Shown here piece after piece: positions 26,301 through 36,145 of a stretch of DNA of 64,000 bases (positions are counted from its first letter, which is position 1; every line of letters begins with the position of its first letter). The position numbers were made by a program, and so were the translations under genes. This DNA comes from Antedon bifida. Taxonomy: Eukaryota; Echinodermata; Crinoidea; Comatulida; Antedonidae. The notes under the pieces were generated by a model. That model saw only the letters and a list, made by a program, of their open reading frames with translations, did no database searches and had not been told where the DNA came from. Location of the stretch: positions 6,949,001 through 7,013,000 of the forward strand of contig OY727095.1 in assembly GCA_963402885.1 (NCBI GenBank), in the 5' to 3' direction.

Positions 26301-29300
26301 TTGGAAGGCAAGCACGTTAACCACCAAGCTACAGCTCCACAATAAAATATAAATATTGCTTTTTAATCCGAAGTAACAACCTGGCACTGGAAAACCCAAC
26401 ACAAAACTGACGATACATCGCAGGTTGTTTTAGTCGTTCATTTTTGTATATAGGAGGCCTATCAGTATATCATCGTATCTAATATTAGGATTTAAACCAA
26501 TATTTAATTCCTCTGTGATATGATAATCGATCCAATTAGTCAATTACGGTTAAAATATAAATAGCTGTTTCGGGATACAAACTAAATGCGGTTTGTGTAC
26601 TCATTTACGATCACTTCAACAACTGTACGTTCTGAAGGCCTATAATTATATAGTTTGACCTAATTCAATTCGTGCATACATACATATGTAATACATACTA
26701 CTGACATTTAATGAAGACAATAAATACACCATTTATTTATAATTATAAGAAGAAAACTACTTGATGTCCTGATTATTCTACATGTCTATGTGCAATTCCT
26801 TTAATCTTATGTGTACTTTGGGCAACGTGCAGAGACTTGGGACCAGGATGTGTATTGTGTTACGCTCTGTCTACACTATCAAACTAGTTTGACAAAAACA
26901 TGTGTGATGTGCCCGAATATGGTAGTGATATGCCCAAATATGGTAGTAATATGACATCATCATGTCCGTAAATGGGCGAAGATCTTGGATCCGCCAATGA
27001 AGTTTCTTTTTTTTATGATCACGCGAGTAACAACCTGTTCTTATCTTGTCCGATTTTTATTTTTTTTGTGGATATTACCACGTAATGTTGTGACATAAGG
27101 TAGGCATATTGTCCCCCTAGTGATAGAGTGATTGGGAGTGTGATACAGGTGGAACAATTAAAGGTACTAGTCGAAGAAAAAACGTAGGCCTGATAGCTAT
27201 ACTAAGATACCCTTTATTCGGAATAAACTTCGAAGTACTGTCATAACATTATAACATGTATGGTACTGCACAATGAAATATGATCAAACAACTCGTCATG
27301 ATATCTGAGGGAGGCAGAATCTATTGATATCCGAAGGGAAACGTGTATGTTGATTGGCCTATACGATGACGGCGCAGTATGTGTAACGTATCATCCGCCT
27401 CTCGGGACTACAATCGGATATGCACAAACTATTTTACATGCATTTATATGAATGGTAATAGCTCCCTTGTCCAACATATACAAATGTATAAACAGATAAT
27501 AAAACGAACGACGTACAAATTACAATACGAAATGACGTACGGTATATGAAAACCTACATACGTCACCTCTGTATACCATAGGCCTATATAAATAACTCCC
27601 ACATACCAAAGTACATAGAAATGTCATAGGTATATTTTCATTAAAGAGACTATAATTAATAATGATAAATGTAATAACAGCCGCAAAGGCAATGGTTATC
27701 TTATTCTAACATCATTAGAAGTGCTATACAATCAACGTATGATGGGTTTCCTCCTATCTTTTCACCTCTATATTTTCCGTATTAATTTTCCTCCATGAAA
27801 GGGCACGATAACTATAATTGGTAAAGGGCACGACGTCGTTGTATTAAGAAAGGCAAGATATATGCCAAAAAGCATGGGTGGGTGTAATATATTGAAGTAC
27901 AGTAGTTCACTCTCTGAGGAGTGAAAATCGTTAACTAGAGTGACTTCCACTCTATTAAGAGTGGTCCTTAAACACAATCCTCAAAAGAGTGACAATTCAC
28001 TCTGAAGTGTATTTTCACTCATGAAGAGAGTAAATAAAAACACCTGCTGATGTGTCAAACATAATGTTCTTCAAATGTTCAACTTGTACGTCGATATCAG
28101 GTTGCCTCAACCACCGTGTTAATGCCACGCTGTCAAAATATCGTAAACAAAAAAAGTTTTTGACACGACGTAACTTTCTCTTTCTATTCCCACCTGAATT
28201 AGGACTCATAAAACATTAAATTACTTAAGAGTCGTTGAAATTTAATTAGATAATAACTTATCTAAAACAAAAGTGCAGAATAGTAAATAAAAATAGTATA
28301 GTATAAGAACATAATATTGGCGAGTTGACCACAATTTCAGAAACTTTTTAACCTCCCGAACATTACAGTCCGAACATAACCAACACTGTTAACCAACATT
28401 GATAACTAACATAACCAACACTGTTAACCAACATAACCAACACTGTTAACCAACATAACCAATACTGTTAACCAATATAACCAATACTGTTAACCCTCAT
28501 AACCAACACTGATAACCAACACTGTTAACCCACATAATCAACATTGTTATTACCAACATAACCAACACTGTTAGCCAGCATAACCAACACTGTTAACCAA
28601 CAACCAATACTGTTAACCAATATAAACTAATACTGTTAACCCCCATAACCAACACTGTTAACCCACATAATCAACACTGTTAACCAACACTGTTAACCAA
28701 CATAACCAACACTGTTAACCAACATAACCAACACTGTTAAACAATATAAACAGCACTGTTAACCAACATAACCAGCACTGTTGATAGTTCATTGAACAAG
28801 TAAAATAAGTCTTATAACCACTGTAAGCTTCCGGGGTCTAAAACCTCCGAATATACTGTCATGTCAAGGGTGGTTGGTGACAACCCACATTTATATAGGC
28901 CTACATTGTTCAAACGTCTATTTAAAACGGATGATAATTTAACTTTATTCATTTCGCAATCACCAGTAATATGTTTTTTTTCTGAACAAAAAAACCTTGA
29001 AAGTTTACAAAAATTAATTGCCAATGACACCAGAATATACGCATTTGGCTCGCGCGAACACTATATGTGACAATAATGGACATGTCATTGTCATATTCTG
29101 TGTCTCTTCGCAATGTCACAGACTGAATGTGATTGGAATGAGTTTCTTGTCGATTTAACAACCCGCCTAGTTGGCGAAGATCACCACAGCTTGATCTCTG
29201 ACACGGCGACAATTTAAAATGACATTTAAGTGACAATGACAAGGGCCTTCTTCGATTCTCTGTATGACAAACATGTGAAGTGTCTAGATATTCACACAGA

Positions 29301-29826
29301 CTTGTTTGCATAAGGGGATAACATTCCCATGGAATTCTTTGAATTTCGGTACAGATTTGCGAAAAATCAAACAAACTAATCTAAACAAAAATATTGATTA
29401 AAAACACATTTACTAAAATGTTTGCTATTTAAAAGTCAATAAAAAAATTATTGTGCGTATCTCGGTTAATTTGTATTCACTTCATGGAAGTTACATCATG
29501 GACCTATTTATAGGTCCATGGTTACATTATACGAGTTTAATCATGTTGTGATGACGTCATTACGTTACATCTTGTTTCGATAGACTACACGCGACAAGGT
29601 CCACTGCACGCGAACGATTTCCTAATAGTTACTAATAGGCCTACTACCTATTCTCAAAGAAAGGAAAGACATTAAAACGTCAGCATTTATATAAGCAATA
29701 ACCTTAAATTATCAAAGAAAAAAATAGTTGCACTTACCCAGCATGATGAAGGTAGCATTCTGAGCCGACGACGAAAAGACTCAATAGTCCAACAAGGTAA
29801 ACTGTATCTCTAGCGTAATTCACCAT
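8343..29826 (-). CDS. EGFL7: EGFL7-like secreted EMI/EGF-domain protein
   Basis: Seven in-phase coding exons, 5' to 3': 29826-29738, 15009-14881, 11428-11313, 10380-10285, 9107-8985, 8851-8790, 8576-8343, giving about 282 residues (vertebrate EGFL7 is about 275). Residues 1-24 form a signal peptide ([17 protein letters not shown]). Residues 34-111 form the EMI domain: [30 protein letters not shown] and the hallmark CCPGWK at 95-100. Residues 112-143 are an EGF domain ([19 protein letters not shown]). Residues 144-184 are a calcium-binding EGF ([24 protein letters not shown]). The last 95 residues are coiled-coil-like and end with [16 protein letters not shown], matching the vertebrate SLSEQISFLEEQL end. 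EGFL7 proteins are secreted matrix-bound modulators of vessel growth and Notch; the role here is unknown. EGFL8 is the alternative relative. Confidence 0.88.
9108..10284. other. EGFL7 intron 4
   Basis: AT-rich intron of about 1.2 kb with no recognised element. The region around 9776-9870 shares a diverged direct repeat with 9970-10020 (AATTGAAACATGGAATT and TTAGGAGATGTT.TGCAT in both). Confidence 0.5.
10600..10651. repeat. Short tandem repeat (ACACCTTAGG units)
   Basis: Four imperfect units of 12-15 bp, GGCCTACACCTTA then GGGGACACCTTA, in EGFL7 intron 3. Confidence 0.7.
11093..11239. mobile_element. MITE family A, copy A2
   Basis: TAAAGCTCTGTCTACACTAT at the left and ATAGTGTAGACAGAGCTTTA at the right, TA-flanked, in EGFL7 intron 3, just 5' of exon 4 in genomic order. 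Confidence 0.85.
11564..11842. mobile_element. Two MITE family B copies in tandem
   Basis: Copy one at 11564-11728 opens TTCCACTAGGACGCAAACGC and closes GTAGTGGGAACCAAGC. Copy two at 11729-11842 opens TTGTTTCTCAATAGGACGCA and closes TAGTGGGAACAAAGCTTTA. Confidence 0.8.
12650..12760. repeat. 65-bp direct duplication
   Basis: AAGTTTTAGAAAAAAAAACT and TTCCAACTGGGTTAAATAGC recur as AAGTTTTGGAGAAAAAAAAA and TTCCAACTGGGTCCAATAGC. Confidence 0.7.
16160..16385. repeat. Dispersed repeat with CCCCTATTCAGGGG-type ends
   Basis: AAACCCTCCTATTCAGGGAA at the left and GGTGTCCCCTAAATAGGGGT at the right resemble short stretches at about 557-590 (ACACCCCTATTTAGGGA), 47258-47275 and 61170-61195. A small dispersed family is likely; its full borders are unclear. 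Confidence 0.4.
17049..17379. mobile_element. Two adjacent MITE family B copies
   Basis: A short copy at 17049-17183 is followed by a long-subfamily copy at 17184-17379. The latter opens GTGGTTCCCACTAGAACGCA, holds GTGGGAACCGACGACGCAAC, and ends GCTAGTGGGAACCAAGCTTT. Confidence 0.85.
19589..19668. repeat. 17-18-bp tandem repeat
   Basis: Five units of GAGGCTCAAACTTTTA / GAGGCTCAAACTTGTT. Confidence 0.85.
20335..20425. repeat. GATG-rich simple repeat
   Basis: GATGATGAGAATGATGGATG and similar runs. They give no long open frame and lie in EGFL7 intron 1. Confidence 0.6.
21551..21682. mobile_element. MITE family B copy
   Basis: AAAGTTTGGTTCTCACTCGG at one end and GTGGGAACCGAGCTTTA at the other, with ACGTAACGCAACGACAAG inside. 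Confidence 0.8.
22408..22531. mobile_element. MITE family A, copy A3 (5' end degraded)
   Basis: It has two CCAAATATGGTAGTGATATG units and ends CATAAAGTTTGATAGTGC then AGATAGAGCT. Confidence 0.75.
22845..22997. mobile_element. MITE family A, copy A4
   Basis: GCTCTGTCTACATTATCAAA at the left and TTTGATAGTGTAGACAGAGC at the right. Confidence 0.85.
24521..24750. repeat. 21-22-bp minisatellite
   Basis: About ten units of GGTCTAGTAAATGGATATCC with variants (GGTCAAGTAAATGACCATCC). Confidence 0.9.
25806..25945. repeat. Two tandem copies of a 70-bp unit
   Basis: Both carry GCGGCGCCCC(A/G)TATCAATC, then GAAC(A/G)CCAATCAAAGT. The block is unusually GC-rich for its surroundings. Confidence 0.8.
26165..26341 (-). 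mobile_element. tRNA-derived SINE, copy 1
   Basis: The minus strand reads GTGGAGCTGTAGCTTGGTGG (A-box TAGCTTGGTGG) and, about 40 bases on, CCAGGGTTTAATCC (B-box-like). Then comes the unique block CAACTCCACTCCCTAATGAG, and GATAAATTAT shared with the 60-kb copy. It is not a functional tRNA, since no acceptor stem closes it. Confidence 0.7.
26861..26978. mobile_element. MITE family A, copy A5 (right end lost)
   Basis: It starts GCTCTGTCTACACTATCAAA, then AATATGGTAGTGATATGCCC units, and stops at CATGTCCGTAAATGGGC without the right terminal repeat. Confidence 0.8.
28376..28785. repeat. 22-bp minisatellite
   Basis: About 18 units of AACCAACACTGTTAACCAAC plus AT, with lost or added half-units. It lies in EGFL7 intron 1. 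Confidence 0.92.
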
Positions 29827-31581
29827 CGTGACCTTATCAGTGGCTTTACCGGTTCCTTATGAAAAACAGACGGTAAACTTGATTGGCGGCTAAATGTACA
29901 TCATTTCCAACCGGCAGAATATCCTCGACGCAAGTTCCTTTGAATTATACCGCATTAAAGCAAGTAAAAACTGCAGATGAATTGTTCAACAAACAGCAAT
30001 AAAGAATTGGACATGCACGTTTATTTTATTGATATGCAGCCTACCACTGTAATGTCTGTCTGTCTGTCTCTCTCTTCGCCGAAAGTCTAATGAAGCTATC
30101 AGCTGAGCTGAAAGAACTTTTTACAACGGAATCGTCGATTAACAAATTAGGGATGACAAAACGAAGGCGTGTCATCAAAATGTTCTAACCATTTCAGAGG
30201 TTTGTGTGTCACGCACGGTGTAGTCTATTTACAAAATAGGGGTGATTAATATAAGCTTACAAGGAAATACACTACCGCAAAAATGGAATCGTCGATTAAA
30301 AATCAATCAAAATAATGTAATCACTATTAGCATATTGGCGGAAATATTCAAGCTATTAACCGTTACTGGATTTAAATAAAACAGACGTAATGTGTTATCG
30401 GGGCAAAATACGCTTTGATCTTTTTTGTGTCCCAGGAGTATTGTTTCCCCGGAAGCGATGTTTTCCCCCCTAATCGGTTTCCCCCTCCAAGATTAGGCCT
30501 GATGTAGGCCTACTACAATCTACAACAACACTTTTACAGCAGCGCAATTCCGTTTAGTTGCCGACTTATGTTACTAATTTGTGACTTTGCCTTTGGGACG
30601 TACGATATAAAAGGTGTAGAAATTACCAATACAACAGAGTAATATTAATACAGTATTTGATTTCTACTAATAGTTAATTATCATACATGATTAATTATTA
30701 TGTTTTAGCTAGCTATATCTATAATAATCAAAAATGCCTACTGAAGAAAATACATATTAAATCTATTTAAAAGTAACGTACCGTACCTCACTATCCAAGG
30801 TTGACGTATTTAAATTATTAAATTTGTGTAAATAAAATCCAGAGTTTCTGTCCAATAGGTTAATTTTGCTAATAATCTATTTGGGTTAGGCCTCTAAATA
30901 GTACAGTTAAACGAAGAACGAACGCCTAAAAGCAAGCGCCCACATAAAGTTCTCGATAGCCTGTGTCAACATCAATCAGCCAAGTTCCCTTCTTTGATAA
31001 CAGAGGCCTAGCTTAACCCCTTAGTGGTTGCTCTTATTTTTTACACTGATAAACGATACTTATACGATACATTAGTGATGGGTGTAATACAACATCCGTG
31101 TCAGAATTAAAACTAATTCGTTTTGACAGTTAAAAACACCACGTATCAACACATTACATTCATTGCTTAGTCATTCTATTTCTACCATAACCTAAACAAT
31201 TAATTTTTATTCCAGCTTTCTACCCATCTAACCCCTCAATTACCGAAAAGGGGACAAAAAACAAGAGAAACGGGACGATGAGAGGGAAGTGTTTACAATT
31301 ATTGTATAGGCCTAAACATTACATACAGCAAAATGTAAATCGGGGGAATTAAACAGTGGTATCATTTTCTTTATCCCTTGATTTCTTTTAGTCATGGCGA
31401 TGCTTTCATTATACTGTACATTTGTGAGGATCGCGTTAAAACAGTAATTGGTATGGGAAATCATGTATACCTGTAATTAAACATTCTGCTTATTTATCGG
31501 CTAGGTATGAGTGCAACACAGTTCAAAAGTGCATTAGTGTATGTATCAAGTGAAACATGATTGTGGGTTTTCACGTTTTTA

Positions 31582-31867
31582 TTGGTTCCCACTAGGACGC
31601 TAGGTATTTATGACGTAATCTTGAGCAACGCAAGTGATTTGACCAATCACGACGCGATGGATTATAACGTACTAACGCAATAACCCGACGAACGCAACGT
31701 TAGAAAAATGCTCTTCTATCAATTTCACATGCCCCTCTTACGACAAGTTGAATCGCCGGATTGGATTCCAACTCTGACTCGCAAAGGTAATGTTCTCATG
31801 GCACTGCGTCGATACGTTGCGTCTGCTTTCTTGCGCGCGTTGCGTCCTAGAGTGGAAATTAAGTTTA
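31582..31867. mobile_element. MITE family B, diverged long copy
   Basis: GGTTCCCACTAGGACGC at the left, GACCAATCACGACGCGATGG inside, and GCGTTGCGTCCTAGAGTGG at the right. Confidence 0.65.
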
Positions 31868-32211
31868 ATTATAGTATTTCAATACAGCACATAGAAAAGC
31901 ACAATTGTATCAAATTATAATTGAAAACTGTCTATAAAATGAATTCGTAGCCTAGCCTTGTTAATTTATTTATAACTCCTTAAATCCACTTTAATGTCAG
32001 ATAGTATTCTGAAACATATCAATTTTGTACTTGACATATTGGCATCGACCTATCGTTATGAAAGGATGTCACCATATGTGGTAATTATGGTTTGAAAGTA
32101 CATAACCAGCCTGAAAGACTACACCGAATGAAATCTACAGAAACCCAAGCAGGGCCCGGGCCTCTTGACGGAGACATCGAACGTTCATCAGGATATCTTG
32201 GAAAGCGCTGT

Positions 32212-32352
32212 CTACAATATCAAACTTGATGCGACAAAAATGCAATGTGCCCATATATGGACATGATGATGTCATATCACTACCATATTTGGGAATATCA
32301 CTACCATAATTGGGCACATCACACTTTTTTCGTCAAACTAGTTTGATAGTGA
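32212..32352. mobile_element. MITE family A, copy A6
   Basis: AAGCGCTGTCTACAATATCA at the left. The right end is cut at CTAGTTTGATAGTGAG. Confidence 0.8.
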
Positions 32353-32391
32353 GATTGTCTTTTCCCGTAGGAGGTAAAGCAATTGTATACT

Positions 32392-32595
32392 AAAGCTTGG
32401 TTCCCACTAGCGACGCAACGTAACGCAACGTAAGCAAATGCCATTGTAATAATTGTGTTTGCCCCCGCCTGCGTAAAATCAAACCTGCGATGTTTGCAGC
32501 ACTGTTGCGTCGTCGGTTCCCACTTGTGATTGCGCAATACAACACTTTGCGTCCGATACGTCGCTGCGTTGCGTTCTACTGGGAACCACGCTTTA
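32392..32595. mobile_element. MITE family B, long subfamily
   Basis: AAAGCTTGGTTCCCACTAGC through TGGGAACCACGCTTTA. The core (AACCTGCGATGTTTGCAGCA) is in inverse orientation to the copies at 6072 and 17184. Confidence 0.88.
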
Positions 32596-33313
32596 TAAGG
32601 ATTTTATAACGTTCATAATTGACCAATAAGAGGTTTATAGCAAGAATGAAACATAAACCTGTGTGATTATTAAACAAAACCGCAATTCAAATGCAATAGA
32701 CAAATCTACTGTTAAATCACACGGGGGCTATTCCGTGTAGGCCTATCGCTCTATCGACTAACAACCGATTCACACGTACACAAATCTTACAAAATGTAAC
32801 ATTGTAGCTAGCACTCAGAGATGCAATTTGCGCTTGGGGAAAAGTTCGCCCTCTATTTTCTGTGAAGTTTCCTGCTGGAGACCTGGATATTTTGGAGGCA
32901 TCACGTCTTGTACTCGAATTCTATATTATAAATATTCATTTAATTAAGTTAAAAAGTATCTACAATTTCTTGAAATGGAAACAAAGGATATTGTACGGTA
33001 GTATTTTATGAGATATATACTACCAAAGGATGAGTTCTATATTAGATTTATTACACAACTAATAATATTGAACCGGGTTAATTGGTCATATTAACGGGAA
33101 ATTACATTTAAAAATTCGCACAAGCCAGTGTCGATAAAGATGTCGTTACACCCAAAGAAGACACAATTTATTACTATCATTGTTTATTAAATAAACTTAG
33201 TCTTTTCCTAAAACGACAAATCAAAGATAAACAAGGACCACTTGGGTAGCCGTTACTTCCACCCATTGCTCGCAATTCACCTTATACTAACATACATGTA
33301 AATATATAAGTGT

Positions 33314-33608
33314 TGCATGAAGGGCTAGTGTTGCCCGAAAGCTCTAATTGTTCTGGCTGTTTTACTTTATCGTTTTGATTTAGCTTGTTGCTTATTTTAT
33401 TTTGTATCTCCATTGAGATCCAGCCACTGATACCCACAGCATTGTCATTTTTTCAGTGCTTATTTATTTTGTATCTCCATTGAGATCCAGCCACTGATAC
33501 CCACAGCATTGCTATTTTTCAGTGCTTATTTCATTTGTATCTCTATTGAGATGTCACTGATACCCACAGCATTGTCATTTTTTCAGTAATTTGCCTTTGG
33601 ATTTATAT
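33314..33608 (+). repeat. Repeat family R copy 1, with an internal 84-bp triplication
   Basis: It starts GAAGGGCTAGTGTTGCCCGA, then CTGGCTGTTTTACTTTATCG. It contains three tandem blocks of GTATCTCCATTGAGATCCAG - CACTGATACCCACAGCATTG and ends TAATTTGCCTTTGGATTTAT. The same end is seen at 39626-39746 and 51274-51446. Confidence 0.8.
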
Positions 33609-33816
33609 AATTGTACAGTTATATAACGTTGGGTAGATTTCCATACGTCCTGCACTATGTAGGCGCCTACCACGGACGCATGACGAAAATACTACTGCAG
33701 TACTAGTTTCCGTGGAGTTCCTAAATAGATATTGAACACAGTTTTTCTTCGAATCATAGACATCAAGAGCAACATTGCTTATTTTGTTAGCATACTATTA
33801 TAAATTCACGCAATTT

Positions 33817-33925
33817 GGTACCATGCGCCATACACACAATTAGGTAACCCCACAATTAGGTACCACCCGCGATTAGGTACCATGCGCAATTATGTACCAT
33901 GCGCAATTAGGTACCACACGCATCT
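33817..33925. repeat. 17-18-bp tandem repeat
   Basis: Five to six units of CAATTAGGTACCATGCG with substitutions. Confidence 0.8.
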
Positions 33926-34327
33926 TATCTTATCAACACATATTCACACAATGTACATGGCACCGTTACATTTAACACGACACCATCATAGTGCAAACAG
34001 GGATGTAGGCCTACTGAACAACATGACATTGCTCATGTCTGCGTCAGCCCTGTAGACATGTGCTTGTTTCCTCCAGGGCTATACAACTTCCAGAGGGATT
34101 CGAAACACGACATGTTAGATCAGAAGTGGGAAGCCACAAGACTAGACAGTACCTCTAGAGATGAAACGAAAGATAAAATCTTGATTCATGCTAGATTTTC
34201 AATCTAACCTACGTAAAATGGTAACCACATCCATATTACGACGTCATAAGAATGCATGTTCCATTCTGGTCTCCTTTTCGGATATTCGATAGAACCATTA
34301 ACTTCCATGGTACAGTACAGTATGTTT

Positions 34328-34497
34328 TTAAGGCCAATTTACACAGAGAAGCGGTAACATTAGGCGGAAAACCGCGTAGCTTGTCCCAATCTGTATCTAT
34401 CCTGAGCGGAAACCACTCGTTCGCTCAGCGTTGATAAGGAATATCATTCTATATTTTTATTACCGTTACCGCTCGGCTTGGTAAATTGTGGCCTTAA
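34328..34497. mobile_element. MITE with TTAA-flanked inverted repeats
   Basis: The left end TTAAGGCCAATTTACACAG and the right end (reverse complement) TTAAGGCCACAATTTACC share about 25 bp and continue into AGCGGTAAC on both sides. TTAA at both borders suggests piggyBac-type insertion. Confidence 0.6.
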
Positions 34498-34740
34498 GTT
34501 GGATTGGATAAATATGACCACAGTGCCTGGGTACATTTGATTTTGGGTTAAAATGATCTAAATATTTTCCTATATTGGAAGTTTGGAACTAATGTAGTCT
34601 TAAATATTATCCTAATTTTTAGTTTAAAAAAAACAAAATCTATTTATACATAATATTAGAACATCTGAATAAATGCAAAAACCACTACATTTCAACAAAA
34701 CAAATCTTGCATTTATTTTAAAGTATCAAATAATAAGTTA

Positions 34741-34922
34741 AGGGTCTTTCACACCTGTTCCGGCACGGTTCCGGTCCGGCGAATCGAACATCAATGTTTC
34801 GTTTTTACGACGCTCCACGCGCATATCGATTGGCGCATAGCCGCGTGGAAACGAAACATTGACGTTTGATTGGATTTTCGGCGCTGGACCGGAACCGTGC
34901 CGGAACAGGTGTGATAGACCCT
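34741..34922. mobile_element. Fold-back MITE, PIF/Harbinger-like
   Basis: 182 bp. The 37-bp terminal inverted repeats differ at one base (AGGGTCTTTCACACC versus AGGGTCTATCACACC) and run on into CTGTTCCGGCACGGTTCCGG. A 3-bp TTA duplication flanks it on both sides. The interior is also palindromic, so the whole element folds into one hairpin. No transposase is present. Confidence 0.82.
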
Positions 34923-35046
34923 TTAAACATGTGCAAGTCTTTGGCAACAACATTTCATTTTGTTAAGTTTACTAAACTTTTGTTTTATATACAATAGAAT
35001 CTTTAAATATTGAATAAAAGAATCGTACACGTGTTCTAATCTCTGT

Positions 35047-35178
35047 AAAGCTCTGTCTACACTATCAAACTTAAATGTGATGTGCCCATATATGGACATG
35101 ATGATTTCATATTACTACCATACTTGGGCACATTACACTTTTTTGGCAAACTAGTTTGATAGTGTCGACAGAGCTTTA
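35047..35178. mobile_element. MITE family A, copy A7
   Basis: TAAAGCTCTGTCTACACTAT to TAGTGTCGACAGAGCTTTA, with TA on both sides. Confidence 0.85.
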
Positions 35179-35390
35179 GCGTTGCTTCCGAGACCATCAG
35201 GCTAGATAGTTGGATTTTTCATTTGATCCATTTTATAAACTATTATTTCAGTCTATTTGGTCCGATACTTACTGGAGAAACATTTGTATCCTTCCTATTT
35301 ATTTTATATGGATTATTTCAATAAAAAATAACTGAAAACAATAGAAAACATATTGATTGCAATCAATTAAAATCTGTAGCTGAGTCAAAA

Positions 35391-35640
35391 GATGGAGTTG
35401 TGGCTTGGTGGCTATGAATGATGCTTGGCACTCAAATGGTCCTGGGTTCAAGTCCTGTCACATGTCATGATTTTTTCTAAGGACAAAATTACAACTCCAC
35501 TCCCAAAGACTTTGTTTATGTAGAGCATCTTGTGTATATGTTTGTCTTGTGAACCTCTGAGGGTCCCTAATGATCAGCAATTGGTGAATGGATCAACCTC
35601 ATTAGATATGGTTAAAAAAAATAAATAAAACCAATCTGCA
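35391..35640 (+). mobile_element. tRNA-derived SINE, copy 2
   Basis: GGAGTTGTGGCTTGGTGGCT (A-box) and CCTGGGTTCAAGTCCTG (B-box) stand about 50 bases apart. The shared CAACTCCACTCCC block follows, then a 3' tail ending AAAAAAAATAAATAAAAC. The head is shared with the copies at 26 and 60 kb; the tail differs. Confidence 0.75.
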
Positions 35641-36145
35641 CTGTTTAAAAAAAAACACTTTCATAGGTGTACGGATTCAAAAGCTCCAGTGAAAAAAAGG
35701 GGTTTTTTTTCAGTTTTTGTTTATTTTTTGGTGGGGATTAAAAGTTTAACTACAGTTATACAATACAGTATATAACCATTAATGCATTATTGGAATGTCT
35801 TTTTGTAAATTTAACAAACATAAGTAAAAGAAAAATAATAGTTAAAAAGAAATTTTGACTCAATCACAGTATCATTGTCAATCTCAATAGATGTCGGCTA
35901 CTACCATTTTGTTCAATAATTCATAAAATCATGGAGTTAGCTTTGATCATCTTTCATCCTCTCCATTACCTCTGTATTAGAGCATACATATACAGAACAC
36001 TATTTATCAAGACCACAATTCAGCAAATCGAAATAAACTTCAGGGATAAAGAACCATGCTATCATCAACACAGCTCTGTGAATAAAGGACAAAATAGTAC
36101 ATATTTAAAGAATATGTCCATACCTGTGGGCAGTCAAGTCGGATG

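Larger units (their letters stand above)
15010..29737. other. EGFL7 intron 1 (14.7 kb)
   Basis: It separates the signal-peptide exon from the first EMI exon. I see no other gene in it. Contents: MITE family B (17049-17379, 21551-21682), MITE family A (22408-22531, 22845-22997, 26861-26978), a tRNA-type SINE (26165-26341), tandem repeats at 19589-19668, 24521-24750, 25806-25945 and 28376-28785, and a perfect palindrome at 29497-29520. A minus-strand frame of 141 codons at 28949-29374 has no recognised domain. The long conserved-size first intron is a natural place for enhancers, but none can be read directly. Confidence 0.6.
29827..36145. other. Spacer between the EGFL7-like gene and FIRRM
   Basis: EGFL7 and FIRRM are on the same strand, so this spacer holds the EGFL7 promoter at its left end and the FIRRM 3' UTR at its right end. 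No gene was found. Contents: MITE B (31582-31867, 32392-32595), MITE A (32212-32352, 35047-35178), repeat family R with three tandem blocks (33314-33608), a GGTACCATGCGCAATTA repeat (33817-33925), two fold-back elements (34328-34497, 34741-34922) and a SINE (35391-35640). The stretch 29900-31580 is plain AT-rich DNA. Confidence 0.65.

Noticed and set aside
26165..26341. A tRNA gene
   Set aside because: Has A- and B-box-like motifs but no cloverleaf with a closing acceptor stem; dispersed copies show it is a SINE.
28015..28209. Minus-strand frame of 64 codons
   Set aside because: No recognised domain or splice context; inside EGFL7 intron 1.
28949..29374. Minus-strand frame of 141 codons
   Set aside because: No domain, no codon bias that can be seen, and it lies within EGFL7 intron 1; may be chance or an old repeat.
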